A DNA stretch of 64,000 bases. It comes from CBDFKV01 sp965249035. Lineage in GTDB: Bacteria > Pseudomonadota > Gammaproteobacteria > Arenicellales > Poriferihabitantaceae. A model generated the notes under the pieces. The model saw nothing but the letters and a program-made list of their open reading frames with translations. It was not told the origin of the DNA and did not search any database. A program made the position numbers and the translations under genes. The DNA lies in assembly GCA_965249035.1 (NCBI GenBank), contig CBDFKV010000005.1:62001-126000 (forward strand). Direction: 5' to 3'. Shown here in pieces: positions 24,562 through 33,444 of the stretch; the first letter of the stretch is position 1; each line of letters opens with the position of its first letter.

Positions 24562-26085
24562 ATGAAAAAGATACTACAACCATTGGCAACACTGTCACTT
24601 GCTGGCGCAATAGCTGCAACAACAGCTTGTTCGCCAAGTCTGCAACCAAAAATCAACTCAGACGATCTTTATAAAGCAAATAAAGCGAAGTATGAGGAAA
24701 TTTATAACTCCCTGCCAACCGGCATAATTGTAGACGAGGGAAAGGCGGTGGCCTTGACCTTGTGGCGCAATCTTGACATCAAAGTGAAAGAAATAGAAAA
24801 GCTCGTTGAAGGCTCTCAATCAGCCGAGACTTTCCTAAAACACGCTCCATCTTTGATCTATACCCATGATAAGCGTGAGCGTGACAAGCTGGCGCTTTCA
24901 ACCAGCGAACGCTTGAATGACGATGGCACGGTAGAAGAAATCGATGGTGTAGATACGAATCCCTCGTATTCCAGCGATCTTGATTCTGAGACCAAAGACT
25001 TAACGCTACAAGTCGATTTGCTCAATCTCTGGCAATATTACTATGAATCGAAGATTCATAAGGCCAATGTAGAAATCCGCGCTCGCAACCGCGACAAAGC
25101 GGCACAAAACGTCACAGTGGACGCTATTGAGAATTTCAAGTTGGCACAGATAGCGCAAACACTTAAAGCCGACATCGAGCGCTTAACAGCCACTACCACC
25201 CGCATTAAAAATGGTAGTTGTTCAGTCATTGGCACTGCAACTGAAGTAAAAGATGCACTATTACGTCAATGCAAGGAAATTGTTGGTACGTCCCGCGACC
25301 TACCAGGCATTATGAACCAGCTCAATGAGGCCAGAATTAACTTCAATGCGTTGATAACGGCGCATCCGACTACAGAGATGACGCTAGCGCCGATCAATAT
25401 GCAATCTATGCCTCAAATCAACAAGGATTTAGATGAATTGGTTGACATTGCTTTGTATAACTCGACCGAGTTGGAAATTGAGCGATTTAAGTACATTATT
25501 GCTAAGAATGAGCAGTACAAAGCATGGACAGACATCTTACCGTCGTTAACGATTGGCGTGTCTCGCAAAGAAGACGACAACCGATTTTTGGTTAACGATA
25601 ACTGGGAAGAAGAATTTGCCACCCTGAATTTGAATTTCATTCAAAAGATGGTTAGCGCACCATATCGCGCCAGAACAGCCAAGTACAAGGCGCTCGCCGC
25701 AGACGATGTTCGTAGCAAGGCTGCAATTGTAACCCTGGCAACCAAAGTAGCTTTGTCAGTTGATGCCTACAATACGTCGATTGATAAGTGGGAAAACAGT
25801 AATCAACTAGCGTTGATATCAAAAGACGAATTCCATAAGGCCGACGCTAAAAAGCAATCGGGCAATGGAACAGAATTTGACCAAGCGAATGCTGAAACTC
25901 AGATGTTATTCCATCAGCTTCAGTCAATGCTCGACTACGCAAATATGTGGGGAGCTGCAGCACGATTGTACGGAGCACTCGGTATGCGAATCATTCCAAC
26001 CGATCAGCTTTACACAGATTACAGCGTTACCGATCTGGCAAAGGCGTTTAATGAGCAGTTAGCTTCTTTAGGGATTAAGGGCTAA
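24562..26085 (+). CDS. TolC/OprM-like outer-membrane factor (lipoprotein)
   Basis: The 507-residue protein has a type II signal peptide (lipobox TTAC, lipidated Cys at about residue 23) as in OprM/CusC-type outer-membrane channel proteins. The rest is mainly long helices with two halves of similar size (about 50-290 and 290-500), including VDIALYNSTELEIERFKYIIAKNEQY, typical of TolC hairpins. This would provide the outer-membrane duct for the exporter encoded downstream. A strong AAAGGAG precedes ATG 24562. Its stop shares one base with the next start. Sequence similarity to known TolC is low; the call rests on architecture, lipobox and neighbours. Confidence 0.72.
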   Translation: MKKILQPLATLSLAGAIAATTACSPSLQPKINSDDLYKANKAKYEEIYNSLPTGIIVDEGKAVALTLWRNLDIKVKEIEKLVEGSQSAETFLKHAPSLIYTHDKRERDKLALSTSERLNDDGTVEEIDGVDTNPSYSSDLDSETKDLTLQVDLLNLWQYYYESKIHKANVEIRARNRDKAAQNVTVDAIENFKLAQIAQTLKADIERLTATTTRIKNGSCSVIGTATEVKDALLRQCKEIVGTSRDLPGIMNQLNEARINFNALITAHPTTEMTLAPINMQSMPQINKDLDELVDIALYNSTELEIERFKYIIAKNEQYKAWTDILPSLTIGVSRKEDDNRFLVNDNWEEEFATLNLNFIQKMVSAPYRARTAKYKALAADDVRSKAAIVTLATKVALSVDAYNTSIDKWENSNQLALISKDEFHKADAKKQSGNGTEFDQANAETQMLFHQLQSMLDYANMWGAAARLYGALGMRIIPTDQLYTDYSVTDLAKAFNEQLASLGIKG

Positions 26086-26861
26086 TGAAGCGTCTAATCG
26101 GTTTAGTGATGGCCGTGTGCGCAGCCAGCGCGCACGGTCAAGAGGAGGTAGCCGGACAGTCACTAGGCAGCCTATCAGCAATACAACAAACGGTAATGTC
26201 CGCGCCAACCAGTGGCGTTATTAACAGAATGGAAATATCGGCTTTATCTACAGCAGTAAAGCAAGGCGATACAATCGCAAAGCTAGACTGTAGTGTATTG
26301 GATGCAGAGCTGCGGGCAGAAAACGCAAAAGCCAGCAAAGCCTCGCACTCAGCAAAACAAGCGCAGATTGAGTACGATTATGTGACTAAAGACGGCCAGC
26401 ACATGCCCGCTATCTCAAAAAATGATCTTGCATCAAGCAAAAACGAGTCTTCGGCTGCGTGGGCAAGCGCAAATGCGAAGAAGGCCGCACTTGCTCAGTG
26501 TACGATAAAGGCTCCGTATGATGGAGTAGTAGCCAACATTTACGCCCGTACAGGTCAGTACGTTAATGCTGGCGATCCAATTGTGGAGCTGGTGGATAAC
26601 AGTCAGCTAATCGCAGAATTTAGGCCACCGGCATGGACGTGGGATAGGTTCCAAACAGGAGAATTAGCGGACATCAACATCTTGCCGGAATCAACGGCTT
26701 CACGTAACGCGGTTGTAAAAGTAATTGAACGCGGCGGGTCAATGGACGCCAGCGGGCAATTCACAGTTCGAGCCGTCATTCAAGACGGGGCAGACGGTTT
26801 AGTAACAGGGATGCCATTCCTGATAAGCCACGAGCAGCAAGAAGTCACGCAAACGCAATAA
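26085..26861 (+). CDS. HlyD-like periplasmic adaptor protein
   Basis: A 258-residue protein with an N-terminal signal peptide (residues 1-18, SAHGQ cleavage). It has the split lipoyl/barrel-sandwich motif of membrane fusion proteins: SAPTSGVINRMEISALSTAVKQGDTIAKLDC at the start and IKAPYDGVVANIYARTGQYVNAGDPIVEL after a short helical hairpin (about 80-140). A beta-barrel domain follows. Such adaptors connect an inner-membrane transporter to a TolC-like duct. It overlaps the TolC-like gene by one base and lies 26 bases before the second adaptor. Confidence 0.85.
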   Translation: MKRLIGLVMAVCAASAHGQEEVAGQSLGSLSAIQQTVMSAPTSGVINRMEISALSTAVKQGDTIAKLDCSVLDAELRAENAKASKASHSAKQAQIEYDYVTKDGQHMPAISKNDLASSKNESSAAWASANAKKAALAQCTIKAPYDGVVANIYARTGQYVNAGDPIVELVDNSQLIAEFRPPAWTWDRFQTGELADINILPESTASRNAVVKVIERGGSMDASGQFTVRAVIQDGADGLVTGMPFLISHEQQEVTQTQ

Positions 26862-26887
26862 CAGCAAAATAGGGAGTGGAGTTGAAC

Positions 26888-28081
26888 ATGGGAAAAGACG
26901 AAACGGCGCAGATCGATTCGCGCCATCAAATCGGGATATTGCAAAAAACGCTGTATGCGTGGAAGACCACAGCAAGCACGTTTTCAGTCCACGCCCCTCG
27001 AAGAGCAAAGATGGAAGCCCTTATCGAGTTAGTGGAACAATCGCTAGGGTCTGAAATTGAGTGCTATGTGGCCAAAGGACGTAAGGTTGCTTATTGCCTA
27101 CCGGGCAGGGAGATAAATAGCGACCATAAAAAATTAGCTGCGGTGCCGGATTCGTATGCCGATGAAGACAATGCGATATTCGTGCGAAGAGTGCCGGTAA
27201 CAGATCAAGAAGCGTTGATAATTGTCAATAACTTCGAGATCGAGGGAGAGGCAATACAGGAGCGCGTGAAAGCCTATGTTGAAGCGCTGAACATCACACC
27301 AAGGAAAGTGCCAGTAAAAGGCATCATGGCCGCAGTGGCGATTACAGCGCTGCTTTTCGTGCCGATTAAGTTGCCTACAACAGGAGAGGCAGAGGCGGTA
27401 GGCGAGCATCGCATGAATATCACGGCACTCAACGCCGGGATTGTGACGCCATTATCCGAACCGGGTATGGTAGCCAAAGGCCAACCGATTGCTAAAATAG
27501 AGTCAAACGAGCTAGATCGACAGATTGAACTATTGAGCGCCCGGATCGCGGAGCTACGTTCCCAATCAGCACAACCCGCCGAACAAGGAACTAATGTCTA
27601 CACCAGGCTTGCGGCAATTCATTCCAGTGAAGCGGAAAAAGCAGGATTAGAAAAGCAACGACAGGCCAATATTATTGGCGCTCCAATGGATGGAATGTTG
27701 GCTTGGGAAAGCGTTAAAAAACTCCGATATGCAAATGCCGGTGATTTGGTCGGAAGTACTGATGCCCAGGAGCAAACTTTATTAGAGGTGCGAGTTGCGG
27801 CGAAAGATATCCGGCCACAACAGAACCAGCAGGGCGTGTTCTACCGGCAAGACGCGATAGATAACGAGATGATCAATGGGTTCATCGAAAACACGCCGAC
27901 AGTGATAGACGTTAGCAAGGGCCGGTCGGATTACTTGGTGAATTTTCGGCTGGAAAAGCCGGTACTAGTTGGCGATACCGGCATGGTTTCTTTCAATTCA
28001 GAGTACACCACTATTTTCAAAGTGTTGTTCAAAACTACTATTCTACATATCCGGTCATGGTACAGCCTGTACTTCGATTAA
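26888..28081 (+). CDS. Second HlyD-like adaptor with N-terminal cytoplasmic domain
   Basis: The 397-residue protein has a soluble N-terminal domain of about 130 residues, one membrane helix near residues 143-157 (GIMAAVAITALLFVPIKLP) and a periplasmic part. The periplasmic part starts with a lipoyl half (ITALNAGIVTPLSEPGMVAKGQPIAKIESN), has a short coiled-coil hairpin (LDRQIELLSARIAELRSQ), and then the second half (ANIIGAPMDGMLAWESV). The N-terminal domain resembles a GAF-like fold in pattern; this is weak. I chose ATG 26888, with AGGGAG (26871-26876) upstream; GTG 26876 is possible. The end overlaps the M50 gene by 25 bases, which suggests tight coupling. Confidence 0.75.
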   Translation: MGKDETAQIDSRHQIGILQKTLYAWKTTASTFSVHAPRRAKMEALIELVEQSLGSEIECYVAKGRKVAYCLPGREINSDHKKLAAVPDSYADEDNAIFVRRVPVTDQEALIIVNNFEIEGEAIQERVKAYVEALNITPRKVPVKGIMAAVAITALLFVPIKLPTTGEAEAVGEHRMNITALNAGIVTPLSEPGMVAKGQPIAKIESNELDRQIELLSARIAELRSQSAQPAEQGTNVYTRLAAIHSSEAEKAGLEKQRQANIIGAPMDGMLAWESVKKLRYANAGDLVGSTDAQEQTLLEVRVAAKDIRPQQNQQGVFYRQDAIDNEMINGFIENTPTVIDVSKGRSDYLVNFRLEKPVLVGDTGMVSFNSEYTTIFKVLFKTTILHIRSWYSLYFD

Positions 28082-29982
28082 GACCGGGTGTCGCAATCGA
28101 GAAAGGCGACCCGACCTACCGCCAAGAAGATGGTAGCTATACCAGCCACTACCTGGTAGACCACAGCCGCAACACCACGGTCGCTAGGTTGACCAAGCGG
28201 CAAGCTTTTGCGTTGCTTGGTCATGGAACCCTAACCGATGATGAATATGAACAGTTAAGCGCATCGCTCAAGAAGAATCATTTACTACAGGGGCAATCTC
28301 CACCAAGCAAGACAAGCGGTAGTGTAGATCAAAAGATGCTGTTCCTCAGCATTCCAATCCCGTTCAAGCCCGACCGTTTAATAGGATCAATGAAATGGCT
28401 AGGTGCTGCGCTTTTTAACTACTACGCGCTGTCTGTGCTGGCAGTGCTAAGTATGTGCGGCATTTTCCTGATTGCACGACAGTTCGAGTATTTCAGAACC
28501 TACACAAGCGCCACATTCTCAATAGATTATTTGTTGAGTAATGGGCTGGCTTTTGGAACGGCGTTTATTATTATTAGAGTGCTGCATGAATTAAGCCATG
28601 CGCTTGCGTGTAAAAAAGCTGGCGGTTTTGTCGAGCGCTTTGTCATTACTTTCATAGCTGGCGCTCCGCTACCATCCACAAAAATGAATTGGATGCACAA
28701 AGCCACCCGGCGACAAAAGATGATGGTTGCCGGGGCGGGAATATACATCGAGCTATGGATTGCGGCGATAGCAGCGATCATGTGGGCAATAACACCCGAT
28801 GGAGCAGATAAGGCCTTGTGGCATTATCTGGCTGTGATCAACCCTATGCTAACGCTAAGTGCAAACTTGGTGCCACTAATGAAGTTTGACGGTTATCACC
28901 TATGGTCTGCAGCAACCAGGAACCCGCAGCTATATGAAATGGCGATTGAGCAATTTAGAAGCAGTGCTCATCGGCTTTTAGGGTTTTCAAGTGTCAAAGT
29001 GAATACCGGGCTGGGATATGAGCCCATATTGGCGGCATACGGGGCCGCAATTGTATTTTGGAAAGCAGTGGTGCTTCCGGGCGGCTTAATCGCAGGGATT
29101 ATGATGCTATTCGAGCAAGATCGGATAGCTTATCTGTTTGTCGTTTTAGTAGCAGCGAACTTTTGGATCAAACCATTAATACGGGAAAAACGGAAAATGA
29201 AAAAATTTGCACCAGACCCAATAACGCTCATTCCTGCAGTGGCATTGGTCGGTTTAGCAATCTGGGCGATTGTACCTATGCAGCATATTGTTAAAGTCGA
29301 GGGGGCTGTACGGCACGAACAGAACAGCATTAGCGCCCTATACGACAGCGCCTATAGCTCGATCCGACCCGCAGGAGAGGTTAGCGTAGGCGATACGGTA
29401 GCGAAGTTGTTACCTATATCCCATGAGACTGAACTTGCGGGGATAGGGTATGACAATGCCGGAGCTGACTACGATACGAACGAAAAAGCGTATTTGAAAA
29501 AGGCGCGCAAGGATACGTTCACAAAACAAGCCGCAATGCTGCAGAGCGAGGCAATCGAGCTTCAGCCAGCCGCGCAATCATCCGGGTACTGGTTGCCAGA
29601 ACGAAGGCAAACAACGTACAAGGCGGGTACACCATTAGGTTCGATTATTGATGTAAGCGGATCTAAATTAGATGTGTATATCCCTAAGCATCTCACGAAG
29701 GAAAATGAGGTTGAGGTGACGTATTACGCCAGCAATGGAGTTACGGGACGGAGCATTATCCAAAAAGCGAACAATTTAGTTGTAAGCAATGCCTTGCCAA
29801 AGTTCATGCTGGAAAAGGCGGGCGGGCCTTTCGATGGGAACAAGCCGTTGCATACGGTGCAATTGTATAGTGCCGATATTCCCGCTCAAGCGGAATCGCA
29901 AGTATCTGTGCTAGTCAAAACACAATATTCCATCGCCGGGAAAATAACGAATCAGCTATACAACAGGATAAAGATGCTATGA
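28057..29982 (+). CDS. M50 (site-2 protease-like) membrane protein fused to a HlyD/lipoyl-like domain
   Basis: This 641-residue polytopic protein has an N-terminal soluble domain (about 1-90) with the feel of a PqqD-like peptide-binding winged helix. Then come membrane helices with the M50 zinc site: HELSH at 177-181 and NLVPLMKFDG at 270-279, the N-P-DG motif giving the third ligand. Further helices run to about 420. After that is a periplasmic region with a lipoyl-like half motif (SIRPAGEVSVGDTVAKLL). All catalytic residues are present. M50 proteins usually cut membrane proteins, but this one sits where an exporter's inner-membrane pump would be encoded, between adaptors and TolC. Acting as the export gate or processing protease of the giant protein is inference. 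Confidence 0.8.
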   Translation: MVQPVLRLRPGVAIEKGDPTYRQEDGSYTSHYLVDHSRNTTVARLTKRQAFALLGHGTLTDDEYEQLSASLKKNHLLQGQSPPSKTSGSVDQKMLFLSIPIPFKPDRLIGSMKWLGAALFNYYALSVLAVLSMCGIFLIARQFEYFRTYTSATFSIDYLLSNGLAFGTAFIIIRVLHELSHALACKKAGGFVERFVITFIAGAPLPSTKMNWMHKATRRQKMMVAGAGIYIELWIAAIAAIMWAITPDGADKALWHYLAVINPMLTLSANLVPLMKFDGYHLWSAATRNPQLYEMAIEQFRSSAHRLLGFSSVKVNTGLGYEPILAAYGAAIVFWKAVVLPGGLIAGIMMLFEQDRIAYLFVVLVAANFWIKPLIREKRKMKKFAPDPITLIPAVALVGLAIWAIVPMQHIVKVEGAVRHEQNSISALYDSAYSSIRPAGEVSVGDTVAKLLPISHETELAGIGYDNAGADYDTNEKAYLKKARKDTFTKQAAMLQSEAIELQPAAQSSGYWLPERRQTTYKAGTPLGSIIDVSGSKLDVYIPKHLTKENEVEVTYYASNGVTGRSIIQKANNLVVSNALPKFMLEKAGGPFDGNKPLHTVQLYSADIPAQAESQVSVLVKTQYSIAGKITNQLYNRIKML

Positions 29983-31151
29983 AAAGACACCTGCTAACAA
30001 TAATAATATTGGTGCTGACTACAACGCAGCCTGTTTATGCTCGCAAACTTTCACCAGCCGCACAAGCAGGGCTGATAAATGCAATATTTTTGGCGCTTGA
30101 AGACGAATCAGGGCCGCAGGACTGTTCTAGTCCGAAGGCCGATCTGAAGGCAGATTACGACAAAGACGGAATCGCTGACTGTGACGAGGAAAAAGGGGTT
30201 ATGGGGTACATCACCAACCCTGCTAAAGCAGATACAGATGGTGATGCGCTTAATGATCGAGTGGAGCAAACGATACTGGCCAAGTACGGCACAAACCCAC
30301 AGCACAAAGATATTTTAATTGAGTATGACTGGTTTGTTGGAGCCTATGGCCAAACCACAGTTAATGGCGAAATAGTCCCGTGTGAGACAAGTATGCAACT
30401 ACAAGGCACAGACGCGGCAGAAATCATCCAAATGTTTGCGGCTTCCCCGGTAAAAAATATCGACGGGAAGACCGGCATTAACTTAGTGCTGGACTATGGC
30501 CAAGGTGGTGCGTTAGTGGGCGGTAATGCGATAGCAGACGAGGACGGAGCGCCGGGAGGTGGCTTAGGCTCAACACAGTATCTTGAGCAGAGAAAGGCCA
30601 ATTTCAGCGCAGCAAGGGAACCATATTTTCATTATATCCTTGGAACATTAGTTTACTCGATGAGCACTGGCCAACTAGGGAAAACCCAAGTTGGGTACTC
30701 GGATACGATAATCTCGCCTAGATGTAATAACACATCAAAACCAGGCTATACCGCAAAATTATTTGTTCATGAGTTTGGCCATCAGCTAGGGCTGCGCCAC
30801 GGAGGTAATAACGACTGTAACAACAAGCCCAACTACAACTCAACGATGAATTACCGATACGCAACCAGCGGCTTGGATACAAATTGTGATGGCATAGCTG
30901 ACGGCTTGACAATGGGATACTCGGATGGAAAGCGCAGAGTGCTAAATGAAACGCTTCTGAATGAATACTCCGGCATGTGTGGTACCCCGCTCGACCTTAA
31001 TGGCGACCAGGTGATCAGCAACACAATTAAAGCGGACGTGAACAATCAAGAACCCATATACGCTCAAATTAAGTACTGTGGTGGACAGTACACAGAGCTT
31101 CGAGATCACAATGACTGGGCGTCATTAAATTACGTAATTAAACACCTTTAA
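29979..31151 (+). CDS. Secreted metzincin zinc metalloprotease with Ca-loop repeats
   Basis: The 390-residue precursor has a signal peptide (LLTIIILVLTTTQPVYA, residues about 4-21). Two thrombospondin-3-like calcium loops follow (DYDKDGIADCDE and DTDGDALNDRVE, about residues 58-95). The catalytic zinc motif HEFGHQLGLRH lies at 264-274 and the Met-turn STMNY has M290, which places it among metzincins of the pappalysin/reprolysin kind. Cysteines near residue 245 and after 280 may form disulfides. The gene overlaps the M50 gene by 4 bases, so it belongs to the export operon. It could trim, mature or release the giant surface protein; this is inferred from context. Confidence 0.82.
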   Translation: MKRHLLTIIILVLTTTQPVYARKLSPAAQAGLINAIFLALEDESGPQDCSSPKADLKADYDKDGIADCDEEKGVMGYITNPAKADTDGDALNDRVEQTILAKYGTNPQHKDILIEYDWFVGAYGQTTVNGEIVPCETSMQLQGTDAAEIIQMFAASPVKNIDGKTGINLVLDYGQGGALVGGNAIADEDGAPGGGLGSTQYLEQRKANFSAAREPYFHYILGTLVYSMSTGQLGKTQVGYSDTIISPRCNNTSKPGYTAKLFVHEFGHQLGLRHGGNNDCNNKPNYNSTMNYRYATSGLDTNCDGIADGLTMGYSDGKRRVLNETLLNEYSGMCGTPLDLNGDQVISNTIKADVNNQEPIYAQIKYCGGQYTELRDHNDWASLNYVIKHL

Positions 31152-31170
31152 CCAAGAAGAGGAAAACTCC

Positions 31171-31405
31171 ATGAACACATTAATTAAGCTAGTAGAAAAT
31201 TCCAGAACAGGTGTTTTTTAAACGTAAATACTCAATCGCACAAGAAATGTTCAACCGGTATTTGATGCGGCTATTCACTGTGTTATCTGACAGACAGTTG
31301 CTTGAATTTTGGACATATCGATTGATGCCAGAGACAGCAAGCTATCCAGCTAAATGGATACCTATTTATCCACAGAATGTGTGGAGAACTTTTATCGAGG
31401 ATTAA
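31171..31405 (+). pseudogene. Small gene broken by a one-base insertion in a T run
   Basis: A good ribosome site (AGAGGAAA) precedes ATG 31171, which opens a frame that stops at 31219-31221 after 16 codons (MNTLIKLVENSRTGVF). One base forward, the frame continues from 31211 to 31405 as KRKYSIAQEMFNRYLMRLF and on to WRTFIED. Removing one T from the six-T run (31214-31219) joins both into one protein of about 77 residues. This is either a real frameshift mutation or a homopolymer read error. The joined peptide is small, basic and aromatic; I do not recognise it. It lies between the metalloprotease and the LysM protein. Confidence 0.5.
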
Positions 31406-31408
31406 GTA

Positions 31409-32650
31409 ATGAAAACCGGATATAGAATGATATTGGCAGCAATGGTGACGTTTGGAGTCGCTAATTATGCCAATGCTGAGACAGCGACAACTTCAACTCA
31501 CGATGCCTCTATAGTGGTTTATGAGACCGAGTGGAACACTACCCATAGTTCCGAAGCAGCCTACAAGCTTGGGCTGATCTATGCTGCACAAGGCAGTAAC
31601 AATACCAAAGCTACTGAGTGGTTCAAAAAAGCGGCTGATATGGGTCATACCCAAGCTGACACATTTTATCGTTATTTGAATGCTCAGGTTCAGCCACAAG
31701 CGGTGCCGATTGTCAAAGCGGCTGCAAAAACACCAGTAAGCAATCAGGTGACCAGATCCTCAGATGCCAGCAGGAAAACGGGATCACCTATTGCAACGGA
31801 GCTATACACAACTCGAAGCGGCGATACGCTGTATCACATCGCCATGCGCTATCTGCACGGGCAAGGCCGAAAAGCGACCAGAACGGAAACACTGGGGATA
31901 GCGTCACAAATTCATGCGAGCAATCTCCACGCTTTCTACGAAAGCAATCAGGACAAACTCCGGGTGGGCAAGGCGTTAACGATGCCTGGCGGGAGCAAAG
32001 ATTTACCAGCAGAGTTGGTACTGGCCGATACCAGCATCGAGAAACCTGCTATGGCAGAATCAAGCCAGAAACAGGTATTGCAGCCAATTGGCATACCCCC
32101 TGCAATCAAGGCGGATATTGAAGCTGACTTGAAAGCTAAATACGAAATATTGTTGAGCGAGTTGGAGCAGAAGAAAAATGCTGAAATCGCTCAATTGAAC
32201 AAGGAGAAAGAAACCGCCGAAAGTCAACTCAAGCTGGTGCAGTCAGAGAAAGATGCGTTGATGGAGAAATACCTGAATCAGGATGTGATCATAGCAGGCT
32301 TGCAATCACAGAATAGCAAGCTCGTGGCTAAGTCTGAAACGGCCGCGCAAGACTTGCTGACGCTTCAAGCTGAGAATCAACTGTATCAGCAAACCACTGA
32401 CCAATTGGAAGAGCAACTGGTGCAGAAAGACACTAAAATTGAGCAGACTGAAAACCAATTGTCTCTGTACAAGGAAAGCAGCCAGAGATATGAAACCCAG
32501 TTAGCCAACCTCAAGCAGTCGGTATCTCAGGTATCGCAATTGATTGCAGGAATTACGGCTGAAAATGACATGGATGCCAATGCCTCTCCAAAGCTGGTGA
32601 GTGTCGAGTCAGGTGAGCCGACCGAAGTTCCCGTTGACTCAAGCAATTGA
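31409..32650 (+). CDS. SEL1-repeat/LysM/coiled-coil exported protein (FimV-like plan)
   Basis: This 413-residue protein has a signal peptide (about residues 1-24, ANAET). A SEL1-like repeat follows (AAYKLGLIYAAQGSNNTKATEWFKKAADMGHTQAD, about 49-83). A LysM-like domain comes next (LYTTRSGDTLYHIAMRYL, about 131-195), which would bind peptidoglycan. Residues about 230-390 form a long coiled coil (ELEQKKNAEIAQLNKEKETAESQLK). The order resembles FimV-type envelope proteins that organise polar structures. It ends the exported-protein run and may anchor the export apparatus at the cell wall; that role is inference. Confidence 0.75.
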   Translation: MKTGYRMILAAMVTFGVANYANAETATTSTHDASIVVYETEWNTTHSSEAAYKLGLIYAAQGSNNTKATEWFKKAADMGHTQADTFYRYLNAQVQPQAVPIVKAAAKTPVSNQVTRSSDASRKTGSPIATELYTTRSGDTLYHIAMRYLHGQGRKATRTETLGIASQIHASNLHAFYESNQDKLRVGKALTMPGGSKDLPAELVLADTSIEKPAMAESSQKQVLQPIGIPPAIKADIEADLKAKYEILLSELEQKKNAEIAQLNKEKETAESQLKLVQSEKDALMEKYLNQDVIIAGLQSQNSKLVAKSETAAQDLLTLQAENQLYQQTTDQLEEQLVQKDTKIEQTENQLSLYKESSQRYETQLANLKQSVSQVSQLIAGITAENDMDANASPKLVSVESGEPTEVPVDSSN

Positions 32651-32693
32651 GTGATTAGCCCAAAACAGTAACTCAACCCCGGAGAGTCCAGAC

Positions 32694-32987
32694 ATGATAA
32701 ACGATAAGACAATAGATTTGTGCCAGACCCATTTCCCGCTAGGTAAATGGAAAATACTTGATGGCGAGATAATCAATGAGCAGTATCCATATAAAATCTT
32801 GAAGAATACCTGGGAAGAGCCAGTTGATGACGATCTATATGCTGCACATCTTTACGATGCCAATGATGAGCTATGCGGCGGAACGGATGTACGCCAGCCA
32901 TCTGATTTGGTAAGTTTCTTGCGTACTTACTACAAGCATGAGCTAGATATACAGAATCACTTTTCTGATCATAGTAACCAGACCTAG
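32694..32987 (+). CDS. Hypothetical protein, 97 residues
   Basis: A small acidic soluble protein with a good ribosome site (CCGGAGAG) ahead of ATG 32694. It has tryptophan, tyrosine and aspartate-rich stretches (WEEPVDDDLYAAHLYDANDELCGG) and no known motif. It begins 43 bases after the LysM protein and is the last gene in this plus-strand run. Confidence 0.5.
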   Translation: MINDKTIDLCQTHFPLGKWKILDGEIINEQYPYKILKNTWEEPVDDDLYAAHLYDANDELCGGTDVRQPSDLVSFLRTYYKHELDIQNHFSDHSNQT

Positions 32988-33444
32988 CCTGGGGCAGAAT
33001 ATACAATTCCTGCAAGTACATACCAAACTATCGACATGATTTTATTCTTGGCAGCATTCGTAACCGTTTTCTTGCTGGTGTTTCAACAGCAAAACATAAT
33101 TAGGGACATTTTTTGATATGTCACTAGTGCCCGTTTCGTCATCGAACTGAGCGAAGCAAAGGCTGTTTATCCAGAGCCTGCATGCCGAACATCAATAGAG
33201 AAGACTAAGAGGTTTTAACTATTTGGCCAAAGTCATTGACGGGGTTCCATTCAAGGATGGAATCGAGCATACTAACCTGAAATCAGATCAAGTCGAAGCC
33301 CCTTCAGTCAGCGATCTCAAACGCCACTTTCGGGCAAAACTCCGATACCTACAACGGTTTAAGAGCAGCAGCATTTGAAGAAGAAAATCATCTGGAAAAC
33401 TCAGACCTTATCAAACACCATAAGTTTAATTAGGAATAGTAGCT
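32988..33444. other. Intergenic stretch with decayed coding traces
   Basis: No convincing gene lies here. A 26-residue hydrophobic open frame (33036-33116, MILFLAAFVTVFLLVFQQQN) and a 51-residue frame from TTG 33223 to 33378 (AKVIDGVPFKDGIEH) are visible; the second could be a fragment of a lost gene. The stretch marks the join between the export operon and the defence island, so it may hold an insertion scar. Confidence 0.4.

Noticed and set aside
31213..31221. T TTT TTA as a programmed -1 frameshift site
   Set aside because: The continuing frame is +1, not -1, relative to the first frame, so the slippery heptamer would not give the joined product.
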